A DNA stretch of 64,000 nucleotides from Ignavibacteriaceae bacterium (GCA_023229425.1 JALNZG010000005.1:62001-126000); one strand, 5' to 3'; positions 25,452 through 34,002 are shown, numbered from the stretch's first letter. Numbers and translations: made by a program. Notes: generated from the sequence alone by a model not told the origin.

Positions 25452-25565
25452 ATTTTGTGCTTTATTAAAGTAAGATTCGTTCCGTTTAAATACTACAATT
25501 AGAGTATTCAAGTAAACAGTTTTGCAAAAATAAAACCTACTGATTTAAATATAAAGAGGTATATC

Positions 25566-26654
25566 ATGAATAAGAAAATTCAATTAATTACAACTACATC
25601 ATCAATTAAAGGTTGGGTTATTGAAAAATATTTTGGTGTTGTTACTTACCAACTTGTAGTAGGGGCAAATCTCTTTCATGATGTATTTTCTTCTTTTCGA
25701 GATGTTTTTGGAGGCGCTTCAAAAAGTTATCAAAAAGACCTTCAAGGTATGGAAGCGGTGGCACTTGATAATCTTAAAAAGAAAGCTGCTCAGTTAGGAG
25801 GAAATTTAATTTTAGGGTTACGATTGGATTTTGATGAAGTCTCCGGGGGTGGGAAATCGATGTTCATGTTATCAGCTTCGGGTACTGCTGCTTTAGGAAG
25901 CCCAAACAAAGATCAAACTACTGATGAGCAGAATGAGTTGATTTCCCATGATAAATTAGACTATGAAATGATGAGAGATCGGGTTCTTGAAAAAGTTCAT
26001 TCAGATTCTTATGTCATAAGCAATACACAAGACTTTGAAGAATTATTAAAGTACAACATTGATGCTGTTGAAAAAGCGATTTCATATTACGACAAATATC
26101 TGGAATACATTACTGAAACAGACGAGTCAGACGAAATGCAAGATATGTTTAGTGAATATTTTCAAAATATTTCTAAAGAATTAATTGATAGTTTTTTAAA
26201 AAGCCCGGAATTCTTATTAATCAAGAAAGCATTGCTGAAAAAGATAATTAATCTTTTAGATTTAATTAACTGGTTCGATTATGATGTTATTTTTTCTTTA
26301 TTAGACAGTGATAATCCGGTAGCACATAATAGAGCACTGTACTTACTTGAGTTACAGAAGAATTATTACTCGATCGACGATATTTCAAAACTAAAAAGTT
26401 TAATAGAAAAAGTTGATAGTACTTACAAAGTATATCCTGTCTTACAAAAATCAAAAGGCGTATTTGGTAAAGAAAAAGAAGAATGGGAATGTCTCAATTG
26501 TGGAACAAAGAATTCTAAGGAAGTTGATGTATGTTCTAAATACGAGTGTTCCGCGAATATTTATGGGATTCCTAAAAACAAAATCAATCCCGAGGAGTTG
26601 AAAATATTATTCAAAAAAAGGATTAAAAAGCTTGAACAATTATTGATTTTATAA
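25566..26654 (+). CDS. YbjQ-like (UPF0145) domain protein with C-terminal zinc ribbon
   Basis: A 362-residue protein. Residues 5-110 resemble the YbjQ/UPF0145 fold: LITTTSSIKGWVIEKYFGVVTYQLVVGANLFHDVFSSFRDVFGG, then ALDNLKKKAAQLGGNLILGLRLDFDE. The middle part (about 130-300) is helical and unassigned. A zinc-ribbon-like CLNCGT...CSKYEC module (about 307-325) follows, and the end is basic. YbjQ domains are usually free-standing and about 100 residues long, so this fusion is unusual. Ribosome-binding site AGAGG precedes the ATG. Confidence 0.75.
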   Translation: MNKKIQLITTTSSIKGWVIEKYFGVVTYQLVVGANLFHDVFSSFRDVFGGASKSYQKDLQGMEAVALDNLKKKAAQLGGNLILGLRLDFDEVSGGGKSMFMLSASGTAALGSPNKDQTTDEQNELISHDKLDYEMMRDRVLEKVHSDSYVISNTQDFEELLKYNIDAVEKAISYYDKYLEYITETDESDEMQDMFSEYFQNISKELIDSFLKSPEFLLIKKALLKKIINLLDLINWFDYDVIFSLLDSDNPVAHNRALYLLELQKNYYSIDDISKLKSLIEKVDSTYKVYPVLQKSKGVFGKEKEEWECLNCGTKNSKEVDVCSKYECSANIYGIPKNKINPEELKILFKKRIKKLEQLLIL

Positions 26655-26691
26655 ATACTCTACTTCGGCTTTAAAACTAAAGGTAAATATT

Positions 26692-27060
26692 ATGAAAAAA
26701 ATTATGATGATCTTTTCCGTTGTTATTATTTTATCAAATTATGTTATTTCACAATCAACCGGTGAATGGAAAACGGTGTATTCTTTTTCTGGCAGTTCAG
26801 TTGAAAACACAGATGACTTTATAATGAAAAAAAATAAATGGCGCATTATGTGGGAAGCCGAGAAACAGTATGAAGAATTTTATGGCGGTAATGTTGAAAT
26901 TAAATTGATTGATTCGGAAGGTAAAGAAGAGCTTGTCGCAAATACAATACCGCCTGATACTGGGAAAACGATCATCCGGAAGAAAGGCAAATTTTACTTT
27001 GAAGTTTTGTGTGTGTTAGCCAAATGGAAAATAGAAATTCAAGAATCTGTTAGCAAATAA
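26692..27060 (+). CDS. Small secreted protein of unknown function
   Basis: A 122-residue protein with a signal peptide (up to about VISQ, residue 21) and a mature beta-rich domain (GEWKTVYSFSGSSVENTDDFIMKKNKWRIMWE onward) reminiscent of small periplasmic domains that bind or inhibit a partner. No family recognised. It starts 37 bases after the YbjQ-like gene on the same strand and may be co-transcribed with it. Confidence 0.7.
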   Translation: MKKIMMIFSVVIILSNYVISQSTGEWKTVYSFSGSSVENTDDFIMKKNKWRIMWEAEKQYEEFYGGNVEIKLIDSEGKEELVANTIPPDTGKTIIRKKGKFYFEVLCVLAKWKIEIQESVSK

Positions 27061-27094
27061 TATTTCTAAATGAAGCAACTATCTTCTAGCTCCA

Positions 27095-27138
27095 AACCTT
27101 CGAGGTCTGCGACCAAAATGGATTAGACCTCGAAGGTT
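27095..27138. repeat. Perfect 14-bp inverted repeat
   Basis: AACCTTCGAGGTCT (27095-27108) and AGACCTCGAAGGTT (27125-27138) with a 16-base loop, in the gap before the barrel gene. It has no T-run. One more member of the palindrome set found in the non-coding gaps of this window. Confidence 0.75.
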
Positions 27139-27232
27139 ACGGCATGCAAAATAAATAATTGATATAAGGGTATTGTGTTTTGACAAAGGATGTTATCAAG
27201 TGAATTATCATCATAAAATAAAGGTACAAATA

Positions 27233-27913
27233 ATGAAACTATGGATTCCGTGTATTCTTGTTCTCACATTAGTTTCGTCAAATCTTTTCCCGCAATCAAA
27301 GAGCGGGACAATATTGATTGGCGGGAAAGTTAGCTATAGCACTTCAAAAATGGATAACAATATTTCGGGACAATCGTTAATTACAAATGATAAGTACTCT
27401 AAATTTAGCCTTAGCCCTCGCATCGGATATTTTCTTTCTAATAATGCGCAACTTGGAATCGGTGTGAAATATGAAAAGAATATCAGAGAATATAAAATGG
27501 AATATTATGGGACTACATCTAATGAAACAACTACAATGTTCACAATCAGTCCTTCATTGAGATTCTATTATTCTATAGGAGAGAAATTTGGTTTTTACGG
27601 AGAATTTGAGGCAGCTATTGGAAGAGGGTCTATGGAGAAAAAGGATTGGGACGAGACGAGTAGTTATTATGGTACCACTGTAGAATATGGTTATGATATA
27701 AAAGAGAACACAATTTCATTTAATCCAGGTATTTATTACAAATTAACAGATAAATTCAGTATGGAGCTAAGTATCGGAGGGATTTATTATTCCTCTTTTA
27801 CAACAGAAGTAACCAAACCCGCATATTCTACCGGGCAAAAAAATACCAAGACTGATTTTGGTATCGGGTTTACATTTGAATCATTAACTCTGGGAATGGT
27901 TTACGAATTTTAA
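27233..27913 (+). CDS. Outer-membrane beta-barrel protein (OmpA-like barrel fold)
   Basis: A 226-residue protein from the ATG with an AAGG ribosome-binding site; an upstream ATG at 27173 would add 20 residues before the signal peptide. The signal peptide ends at about SNLFPQ. The mature part shows alternating strands (GTILIGGKVSYSTSKM, SLSPRIGYFLSNNAQLGIGVKYEK, MFTISPSLRFYYSIGEKFGFYGEFEAAIG) and ends ESLTLGMVYEF with a terminal aromatic, as barrel proteins do. The role is unknown. Confidence 0.8.
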   Translation: MKLWIPCILVLTLVSSNLFPQSKSGTILIGGKVSYSTSKMDNNISGQSLITNDKYSKFSLSPRIGYFLSNNAQLGIGVKYEKNIREYKMEYYGTTSNETTTMFTISPSLRFYYSIGEKFGFYGEFEAAIGRGSMEKKDWDETSSYYGTTVEYGYDIKENTISFNPGIYYKLTDKFSMELSIGGIYYSSFTTEVTKPAYSTGQKNTKTDFGIGFTFESLTLGMVYEF

Positions 27914-27996
27914 ATGATTGAATGTAGAGAAGCTGAGGTAGATTGCTTGGACTTGATGTCTGTTCATCTTTCTGGTTTATCTAGAGAGCACTTATA

Positions 27997-28137
27997 AATC
28001 CTCTACGAGGATTAAGATCTTTTGGGAGAGACCTTTTACAATAATATGACCTCTACGAGGTCAGAAGGAAAAACATCGTAGATGTTTAATTATTGTAATA
28101 AACCATAAACAGAGAAAATGATCCTCGTAGAGGATCA
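27997..28137. repeat. Cluster of four palindromes with a TAC/GTA centre
   Basis: The 346-base gap between two barrel genes holds no gene but four perfect hairpins: AATCCTC-TAC-GAGGATT (27997-28013), TGACCTC-TAC-GAGGTCA (28047-28063), AAACATC-GTA-GATGTTT (28071-28087) and TGATCCTC-GTA-GAGGATCA (28119-28137). The middle two are enclosed by an outer 10-bp stem, TTACAATAAT (28036-28045) / ATTATTGTAA (28089-28098). The first two have TAC centres and the last two GTA, so the units appear in opposite orientations, like paired REP units. Confidence 0.85.
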
Positions 28138-28259
28138 ATAAAAAACAGAATTAAATTGAACGGAAAAAAATTAATACGGCAGAGTAGGGTTTTAACAACT
28201 TGTTACGCAAAACATGCTAACACGCAGTTCTATGGTAAACAAATCGAAAGGAGTTCTTA

Positions 28260-28859
28260 ATGGTACGTGTATTGTCATTCATTCTAGTTTTTTGTTCTTC
28301 TTTATTATCACTCGCTCAAGAAAATAGTAATTATCGTACTAACGCACTGAGTTTTAGTTTTAATGGTCTTAATCTTGGCAGTTACAATGGTGGTGTTGGA
28401 GGGAGGCGCTGGATATCTAAATCAACTGTTATCAATGCAAGCATCGGCGGATCAATATATGAAAGAAAATATGAAAAAACAGCAACTCTTGATAAAGGAT
28501 TAGAAAAAACTAAGTCCCTTTATCTTGGCTTAGGTGTAGAGAATCATTTAGAAAGTTCCAATGATTTTTCACCATTTTTATCATATCGCTTGGAGTATGG
28601 ATTTAATGATCGATATTACAGGGGTGTGTATAGTACAAATGAAAACAGAGACCGGACGAATTCTCTTAATATAGACTTCGGCTTAGGAATTGAATATTGG
28701 ATACTAAACAGAATATCACTTTCAGGTCAACATTTATTTAATGCTCGATATGAAACGGGTGAACGCAGCACCGGCGGAACACCAAATGAAATTCAAAAAA
28801 TAAAAGGATTTCAAACAGGGTTGGGAACAACTTCTATAATTTTGTCAATATATTTTTAA
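28260..28859 (+). CDS. Secreted beta-barrel protein
   Basis: A 199-residue protein with a signal peptide (LSFILVFCSSLLSLAQ, about 1-20) and an amphipathic strand pattern (LSFSFNGLNLGSYNGGVGGRRW, LYLGLGVENHLE, SIILSIYF at the end) typical of a small outer-membrane barrel. It is of the same class as the gene at 27233 but not obviously a copy. The ribosome-binding site is AAAGGAG seven bases before the ATG. Confidence 0.75.
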   Translation: MVRVLSFILVFCSSLLSLAQENSNYRTNALSFSFNGLNLGSYNGGVGGRRWISKSTVINASIGGSIYERKYEKTATLDKGLEKTKSLYLGLGVENHLESSNDFSPFLSYRLEYGFNDRYYRGVYSTNENRDRTNSLNIDFGLGIEYWILNRISLSGQHLFNARYETGERSTGGTPNEIQKIKGFQTGLGTTSIILSIYF

Positions 28860-28880
28860 TATTGGATTATACACCACTGG

Positions 28881-28943
28881 AAACCGATGAATCGGTTTTA
28901 GGAAAGAGAAACGGCGTCAATACCCACGACTTCAGTCGTGGGT
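28881..28943. repeat. Two intergenic palindromes
   Basis: AAACCGAT-GA-ATCGGTTT (28881-28898) and ACCCACGAC-TTCA-GTCGTGGGT (28922-28943). Both are perfect and lie in the 232-base gap downstream of the barrel gene. They lack T-runs and look like dispersed palindromes rather than terminators. Confidence 0.7.
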
Positions 28944-29091
28944 TAAGAAATGAAAATAGAAAACTAAGCGCGAATGGGAAGAACAAACCCAAGGATTTAT
29001 CCGAGAATTGGGTTAGATTAGATATAGCTGCAAAAACATAGGATCACACTCCAGCGGTGACTTTAAAAGAAATCTATTTGAAAGGTGGATT

Positions 29092-30129
29092 ATGAAATAC
29101 TTATTAATTGCTTTTAGTTTTTATGCATTACTGTTTATCGGATGTAGTAAAGAGGAAAGTAACCCTATAACCCCAACCATTGACGATAGAATTTCATTTG
29201 AGATTAATTATTTACAGTACGATGACAATAACTTTTTTATTGATCAGGTCTATACAGATACCTCGGCAGAATTTAATATGTTTAATCGTTTTTATGGAAA
29301 TCCCACACCGATTATTAACCAAAAATACTTTGTAAAAAATATTGAAGTCTATATCTCGGTAAATCAGGTATCACAAGATTATATTTCTATACCGGCTATA
29401 GCGTACATGAATTTATCACCACGATCAGGAAGCAGTATGTATTCTGATTCGATAAGGAATTATAACTTAGTGATGCACGGAGAAGTTGTGCTCGGTCGTT
29501 TTAGAGTGTTATCGGAAGGGATAGACTATTATTTTAATAAATACACCGGGACTCTCACATTTCTGTTTCCACTAAATGACAACGATATAATTGCCGCAGC
29601 ATATGTAGTCGACAATGGTTCATTCTCTAACAATGATGATTTACACTATGGAGAGTTTATTACTGAGCTGGTAAATAATTCAAAAACAAAGGGTGTATTG
29701 AAACTAATAAAACCGCAAAATCTTCTTCCTGAAAATGAAAGCGCATGGAAATTAAAAATGAAAAACATTTATCAGATTCCTTCATTCTTTGGGAGGGTGA
29801 GTGATCTTGATTTGGATATTTTCTTAAAAAAACCTGATGGTTCTGAAACAAATATATTTCATGATTTAGCGCTGCTGGCAGTGTTCGGATTTGATAAAGA
29901 AAATGAAGAAGGTATGTTAATCCCCGATGGTAAATTTGATAGGAAAGGCGGGATTACTTTTATTCCGGAAACGGGAGAAATAATCTTTCCTCTGCTTGAA
30001 CCGTTTGGACATAATATCCCTACTGAATTAATAGACTTTAAATATCAAGCCATCTATGATTCACTGAAGACTCAACTGTCGTTACCCGGAAATAGTTTTG
30101 TAATTAGAGGGAAATATAAATCTATTTGA
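29092..30129 (+). CDS. Lipoprotein with SprA-like domain
   Basis: A 345-residue lipoprotein: hydrophobic N-terminus with the lipobox FIGC (Cys18). The mature part has two stretches that recall the repeated domain of SprA, the giant T9SS outer-membrane channel: GRFRVLSEGIDYYFNKYTG followed by TLTFLFPLNDNDIIAAAYVVD, and ITFIPETGEIIFPLLEPFG. In SprA these motifs occur several times within a protein of more than 2000 residues; here a single unit is carried on a small lipoprotein. This points to a T9SS or gliding accessory or decoy, but the relation is from recalled motifs and should be tested. Confidence 0.65.
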   Translation: MKYLLIAFSFYALLFIGCSKEESNPITPTIDDRISFEINYLQYDDNNFFIDQVYTDTSAEFNMFNRFYGNPTPIINQKYFVKNIEVYISVNQVSQDYISIPAIAYMNLSPRSGSSMYSDSIRNYNLVMHGEVVLGRFRVLSEGIDYYFNKYTGTLTFLFPLNDNDIIAAAYVVDNGSFSNNDDLHYGEFITELVNNSKTKGVLKLIKPQNLLPENESAWKLKMKNIYQIPSFFGRVSDLDLDIFLKKPDGSETNIFHDLALLAVFGFDKENEEGMLIPDGKFDRKGGITFIPETGEIIFPLLEPFGHNIPTELIDFKYQAIYDSLKTQLSLPGNSFVIRGKYKSI

Positions 30130-30190
30130 ATGACAAGAAAATAATTGTTATGAATTAATCGCTTAATCAGATTATATGTAAGGGTGTAGT

Positions 30191-30436
30191 ATGGGAACGG
30201 TGATATTTATTTTAATCGCTGTAATAATTATTTCAGCAACATTATACTTTGCCTTACGGAAGAGTCATTGCTCAAGCTGCCACAGCACAGACGTTACCCG
30301 CACGGGCAATAAGATGTACAAGGAAGACCCGGTCGCAATTTGGGGATCGCCTAGTTCATATCACCAATTGGAGTATAAGTGCAATAAATGCGATGAGATA
30401 TTTTGGGAAAAACAGAAAGCGGTTATTTTTAATTGA
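30191..30436 (+). CDS. Small membrane protein with zinc-ribbon-like motif
   Basis: An 81-residue protein with one N-terminal membrane helix (about 4-22, VIFILIAVIIISATLYFAL) followed by CSSCHS and CNKCDE, two CxxC pairs that would form a zinc ribbon facing the cytoplasm. The function is unknown. Confidence 0.7.
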   Translation: MGTVIFILIAVIIISATLYFALRKSHCSSCHSTDVTRTGNKMYKEDPVAIWGSPSSYHQLEYKCNKCDEIFWEKQKAVIFN

Positions 30437-30451
30437 GTTGAAGTAAATTTT

Positions 30452-30480
30452 TGTAACACAGAATAGTATTCTGTGTTACA
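30452..30480. repeat. 29-base perfect palindrome
   Basis: TGTAACACAGAATA and TATTCTGTGTTACA with a single-base centre, 15 bases past the stop of the small zinc-ribbon gene. It could act as a terminator-like hairpin (no long T-run) and matches the palindrome style of the other gaps. Confidence 0.7.
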
Positions 30481-30534
30481 GAAGTATGGAGGCTAAACAA
30501 AGTGTCGCCTTGCTGAGCGGGGAAAAGTTTAACA

Positions 30535-30604
30535 AATTTATTTTGAATCCAATACCAGAAATATTACTTTCTCTATCATAATTTGAAATAAATACGGCAG
30601 CAAG
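30535..30604 (+). promoter_or_regulatory. Upstream element of the universal stress/antiporter operon
   Basis: Aligns without gaps to 24025-24094 (shared ATTTATTTTGAATC, TATTACTTTC, GAAATAAATACGG, AAG). Its last bases touch the ATG at 30605, so if this is a promoter the transcript may have a very short leader. The exact -10 and -35 are not clear. Confidence 0.5.
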
Positions 30605-31435
30605 ATGTTTTCAAAAATCGGTTTAGCAATTTCCTTTTCGCCTACAGGAAAAGCGTTAGTAAAAGAATCCTTACGTCTCCAACAGATATTCAATTCCCGG
30701 TTAGCGTTAATACATATCGGAGAAAGAAATTCCGAAAGTGAAACGTTGTTATTTCAAACCATAGATGAAGCCGGTGCCGATAGAAATAATCTTGAAATAA
30801 TTTGGGGAGAAGGGGATCCGGCAACAGCAATTATAAAAGCCGGTAAAGAAGCCGGAATTGATCTGCTTGTAGTAGGTGCGTTGGAAAAGGAGAAGATGTT
30901 GAAGTTTTATTTCGGCTCAGTTGCAAGAAAAATAATGAGAGAATTCCCCGCATCATCATTAATTCTAAAATCACCATCACTTGAACCGGTTCCTTTTAAA
31001 AAGTTTTTCATTTCGGCAGATTATTCTCTCCGGTGCGAAAAAACTATCCGCGCAGCATTTCAATTTGCTCTAAAAGAAAACGCACAAGAGTTTACCATCA
31101 TCAGAGATTTTTACATGCCGGGATTAACAGCAGCGATAGGTGATAACAAAACATACGATGAAATTTCAGCATTGATAGATCAAATGAAATATGATGAAGA
31201 AGAGAAGATGAAATTGTTCATACAGGAATTAAACTTGAAAGGTTTAGAGATAAAAATTGTATGCATGTATGGAAAAGAAGGGTGGGAAGACAGTAATTAC
31301 GCCCGGACAAATGAAGCAGATATTTTTGCAGTTACGGGACCAGAAAAGAAAATGGGATTTTTAGACAGACTTTTCACTCACGAAATTGAATTTTCGTTCG
31401 AGACACTTCCTGCAAATCTTCTGATAATTAAGTGA
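30605..31435 (+). CDS. Universal stress protein, two tandem USP domains
   Basis: A 276-residue cytoplasmic protein made of two USP folds (about 1-130 and 136-276). The first has the nucleotide-binding pattern LLVVGALEKEKMLKFYFGSVARKIMREFP, a G-x-G-like loop with GS; the second is degenerate (VTGPEKKMGFLDRLFTHEIEFSFET) and may not bind ATP. It starts eight bases before the antiporter gene ends its leader, so both are in one operon, a usual arrangement in which the USP regulates transport. Confidence 0.9.
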   Translation: MFSKIGLAISFSPTGKALVKESLRLQQIFNSRLALIHIGERNSESETLLFQTIDEAGADRNNLEIIWGEGDPATAIIKAGKEAGIDLLVVGALEKEKMLKFYFGSVARKIMREFPASSLILKSPSLEPVPFKKFFISADYSLRCEKTIRAAFQFALKENAQEFTIIRDFYMPGLTAAIGDNKTYDEISALIDQMKYDEEEKMKLFIQELNLKGLEIKIVCMYGKEGWEDSNYARTNEADIFAVTGPEKKMGFLDRLFTHEIEFSFETLPANLLIIK

Positions 31436-31442
31436 GTTTTCT

Positions 31443-33122
31443 ATGCAGTTAAGCGCCGGACAAATAACTACTTTTTTACTTAGCATAAGTATTATGCTGT
31501 TTCTTGCTAAGATATTGGGAGAACTTTTTACTAAGCTAAAGCAGCCGGCAATTGTTGGTGAAATAATTGCCGGTATCTTACTTGGACCGACGGTATTCGG
31601 CATGATCTCTCCCGAATCATTTCAATGGCTTTTCCCCCAGCATGGTGAAATTAAAATTGCGCTTGATAGTTTTACAACTGTTGCTGTGATCTTGTTATTG
31701 CTCATATCAGGTCTTGATGTTGACCTCTCGATCGTTTTAAGTCAAGGTAAGAAAGCTATCTCAACAAGTTTCATGGGATTAGTAGCTCCATTCATTTTGG
31801 GATTTGGGGTATCTTATCTGTTCCCACAGCTCATGGGAATTGGTGAAGACGGTTCCAAATTTGTGTTCGCTTTATTTATGGGAACTGCATTATCTATTTC
31901 CGCTTTGCCGGTAATTGCTAAAACGTTAATGGACTTAAATATTTTTAAGACCAGGCTGGGGTTTATAATTATCGCCGCCGCTATGCTCAATGATCTTTTT
32001 GGCTGGCTGATCTTTTCGATTATCCTGGGATTGATCGGGGGGAACACACACGGATTTACTTTTGAACAGACATTATTTTTTACCATTACTTTTGTTCTCT
32101 TTGTTCTTTCGATCGGCAAAAAAATAATTAACAGAATCATTCCTTGGATACAAACAAAAATATCTTTTCCCGGAGGTATTTTAAACTTCATTTTGATAAT
32201 GGGATTTTTAGGTGCAGCCTTTACGGAGTTCATCGGAATTCACGCAATCTTTGGAGCTTTTATTGTGGGCATTGCTATTGGAGATTCCGTACATTTAAAA
32301 GAGAACACCCGACAAATAATTCATCAGTTCGTTTCAAATATATTTGCGCCGTTGTTCTTTGTTTCTATTGGATTGCGGGTAAACTTTATCGCCAATTTCG
32401 ATATTGTAATTGTAGTGACAATTTTGATTTTAGCTTTTGCCGGTAAAGTTGTAGGATGCGGCTTTGGCGCGTATTGGAGCGGATTAAATAAAAACGAATC
32501 GTTAGTTGTTGGCTTTGGAATGAACTCAAGGGGAGCAATGGAAATTATCCTTGGAATTCTTGCCCTTCAAGCAGGATTAATTCACGAAGAAGTTTTTGTC
32601 GGTTTGGTGATAATGGCATTGTTCACATCAATTTCAAGTGCGCCGTTGATGAGTTATTTCCTTAAAGAAAAAGATAAAACAAAGTTTAAATATCTGGTAA
32701 AAGAAGAATTTGTAATTATTTCAAACGAAAGTGAAAAAGAAAAAGTTATCTCTCAGTTAGTAGATATAGCTTCCGAAGAATTAAAAATAAAAAAAGAAAT
32801 AATTTTCAAAGAAGTAATGACCCGTGAGAATAGCCTTCCAACGGGAATCGCAAATTATCTTGCCGTACCGCATGCAAAAATAAAAATTAAAGAACCGTTC
32901 ATGTGTATTGCGATAAACAAAAAAGGAATAAACTTTGAAGCAGGTGATGGTCTGCCAAGTAAAATAATTGTCTTGTTGCTAACACCGGAAAACAATAACG
33001 AACTTCAATTGCAGCTTCTTGCAGAAATAGCATCAAAGTTTAAAGAGAAAGATAAAGTTGTAAAACTCGTATCATGTGAGGAGAAAAGTGAGTTTTGTGA
33101 AGCTATGAGGGAAATGGCTTAA
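31443..33122 (+). CDS. CPA2-type Na+(K+)/H+ antiporter with C-terminal PTS EIIA-like domain
   Basis: A 559-residue protein. Residues 1-400 form 12-13 helices of a monovalent cation:proton antiporter of the Kef/NapA group (AIVGEIIAGILLGPTVFG at the N-terminus, ALSISALPVIAKTLMDLN, then AFTEFIGIHAIFGAFIVGIAIGD). Residues about 410-559 are a PTS EIIA type 2-like domain with the phosphorylation-site pattern LAVPHAKIKI (His477), so transport may be tuned by phosphotransfer. No EI or HPr gene is nearby. It lies eight bases after the universal stress protein. Confidence 0.9.
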   Translation: MQLSAGQITTFLLSISIMLFLAKILGELFTKLKQPAIVGEIIAGILLGPTVFGMISPESFQWLFPQHGEIKIALDSFTTVAVILLLLISGLDVDLSIVLSQGKKAISTSFMGLVAPFILGFGVSYLFPQLMGIGEDGSKFVFALFMGTALSISALPVIAKTLMDLNIFKTRLGFIIIAAAMLNDLFGWLIFSIILGLIGGNTHGFTFEQTLFFTITFVLFVLSIGKKIINRIIPWIQTKISFPGGILNFILIMGFLGAAFTEFIGIHAIFGAFIVGIAIGDSVHLKENTRQIIHQFVSNIFAPLFFVSIGLRVNFIANFDIVIVVTILILAFAGKVVGCGFGAYWSGLNKNESLVVGFGMNSRGAMEIILGILALQAGLIHEEVFVGLVIMALFTSISSAPLMSYFLKEKDKTKFKYLVKEEFVIISNESEKEKVISQLVDIASEELKIKKEIIFKEVMTRENSLPTGIANYLAVPHAKIKIKEPFMCIAINKKGINFEAGDGLPSKIIVLLLTPENNNELQLQLLAEIASKFKEKDKVVKLVSCEEKSEFCEAMREMA

Positions 33123-33393
33123 CCGGAAATCACAAAAAACAAATATCAAATAACAATTCTGATCCCATTGCAATTTTGCATTTGGTTCGAATTTGTCTTT
33201 TGCCTTTTGGGATTTGTTTTTTGGAGATTATTATTTATAACTTCAGGTATAATTACCCGGCACAAATCAATAAGAACATCAAGTATATCCACTTGATAGT
33301 CATTCCACCTCTCATTGAGTATAGTTAAAATTGCTTTATATTTTAGCAACACATTCGCAATTTTTTAATTCGCCGGATCATAGCTGGAAAAAG

Positions 33394-33939
33394 ATGATTA
33401 AAATTGACAACGCTAGAGTTTTGTTCTTATTACGCGGAATAAAACAGAAAGATGAAGCCGCCTTCAAAGAGTTTTTCTTTTTAATGCAGCCTTCAATTTT
33501 TTACTATCTTTTTAAATTTGTTTATAATAAAGCAACTGCCGAAGATTTAACTCAGGAAACGTTTATAAAGTTTTGGTTGAATGCAGACCGGCTTGATCTA
33601 ACACTCTCAGGGAAAGCCTATCTTTATAAAATCGCTCACAACCTTGCAATCAATCACTCAAAAAGAAAACCTCAAACTTCAGCGTATGATGCGGAAGAAC
33701 ATCATTTGAATAAGAGTGATAAAACAAACATGGATTATGTTTTTCTTCTTGATGATTATCAAAAAGCAGTTAACTCACTTCCCGAAAGATGCAGAGCTGT
33801 TTTTGTTTTATGCCGATTTGATGGATTTGAGTATTCGGAGATTGCAGAAATAATGGAAATTTCTCTTCAAACTGTGAAAAACCAAATGAGCAAAGCGCTT
33901 GCTGTGCTAAGAAAGCGGTTACAATCCCATCTAAACTAA
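33394..33939 (+). CDS. ECF RNA polymerase sigma factor (FecI-like)
   Basis: A 181-residue sigma-70 factor of the ECF group with only regions 2 and 4: AEDLTQETFIKFWLN (region 2) and YSEIAEIMEISLQTVKNQMSKALAVLRKRL (region 4 helix-turn-helix). The start at 33394 follows a GGAAAA ribosome-binding site; an upstream ATG at 33331 adds 21 unlikely residues. It is followed by a FecR anti-sigma gene and an STN-type TonB receptor, the classical surface-signalling trio, so the sigma factor should respond to the receptor ligand and may transcribe the cluster downstream. Confidence 0.93.
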   Translation: MIKIDNARVLFLLRGIKQKDEAAFKEFFFLMQPSIFYYLFKFVYNKATAEDLTQETFIKFWLNADRLDLTLSGKAYLYKIAHNLAINHSKRKPQTSAYDAEEHHLNKSDKTNMDYVFLLDDYQKAVNSLPERCRAVFVLCRFDGFEYSEIAEIMEISLQTVKNQMSKALAVLRKRLQSHLN

Positions 33940-34002
33940 ATTAGTTAAGGCATGGTACTATTTTTCTCATTCGTTGTAATATAATACAAGAAGAAAAACA
34001 AT

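Noticed and set aside
33146..33352. Minus-strand 68-residue frame before the sigma factor gene
   Set aside because: Low-complexity, Asn/Lys-rich sequence without a credible domain; the region is AT-rich filler between two plus-strand genes.
33123..33393. Possible regulatory RNA before the sigma factor gene
   Set aside because: No stable hairpin or conserved motif could be recognised; only AT-rich filler is visible.
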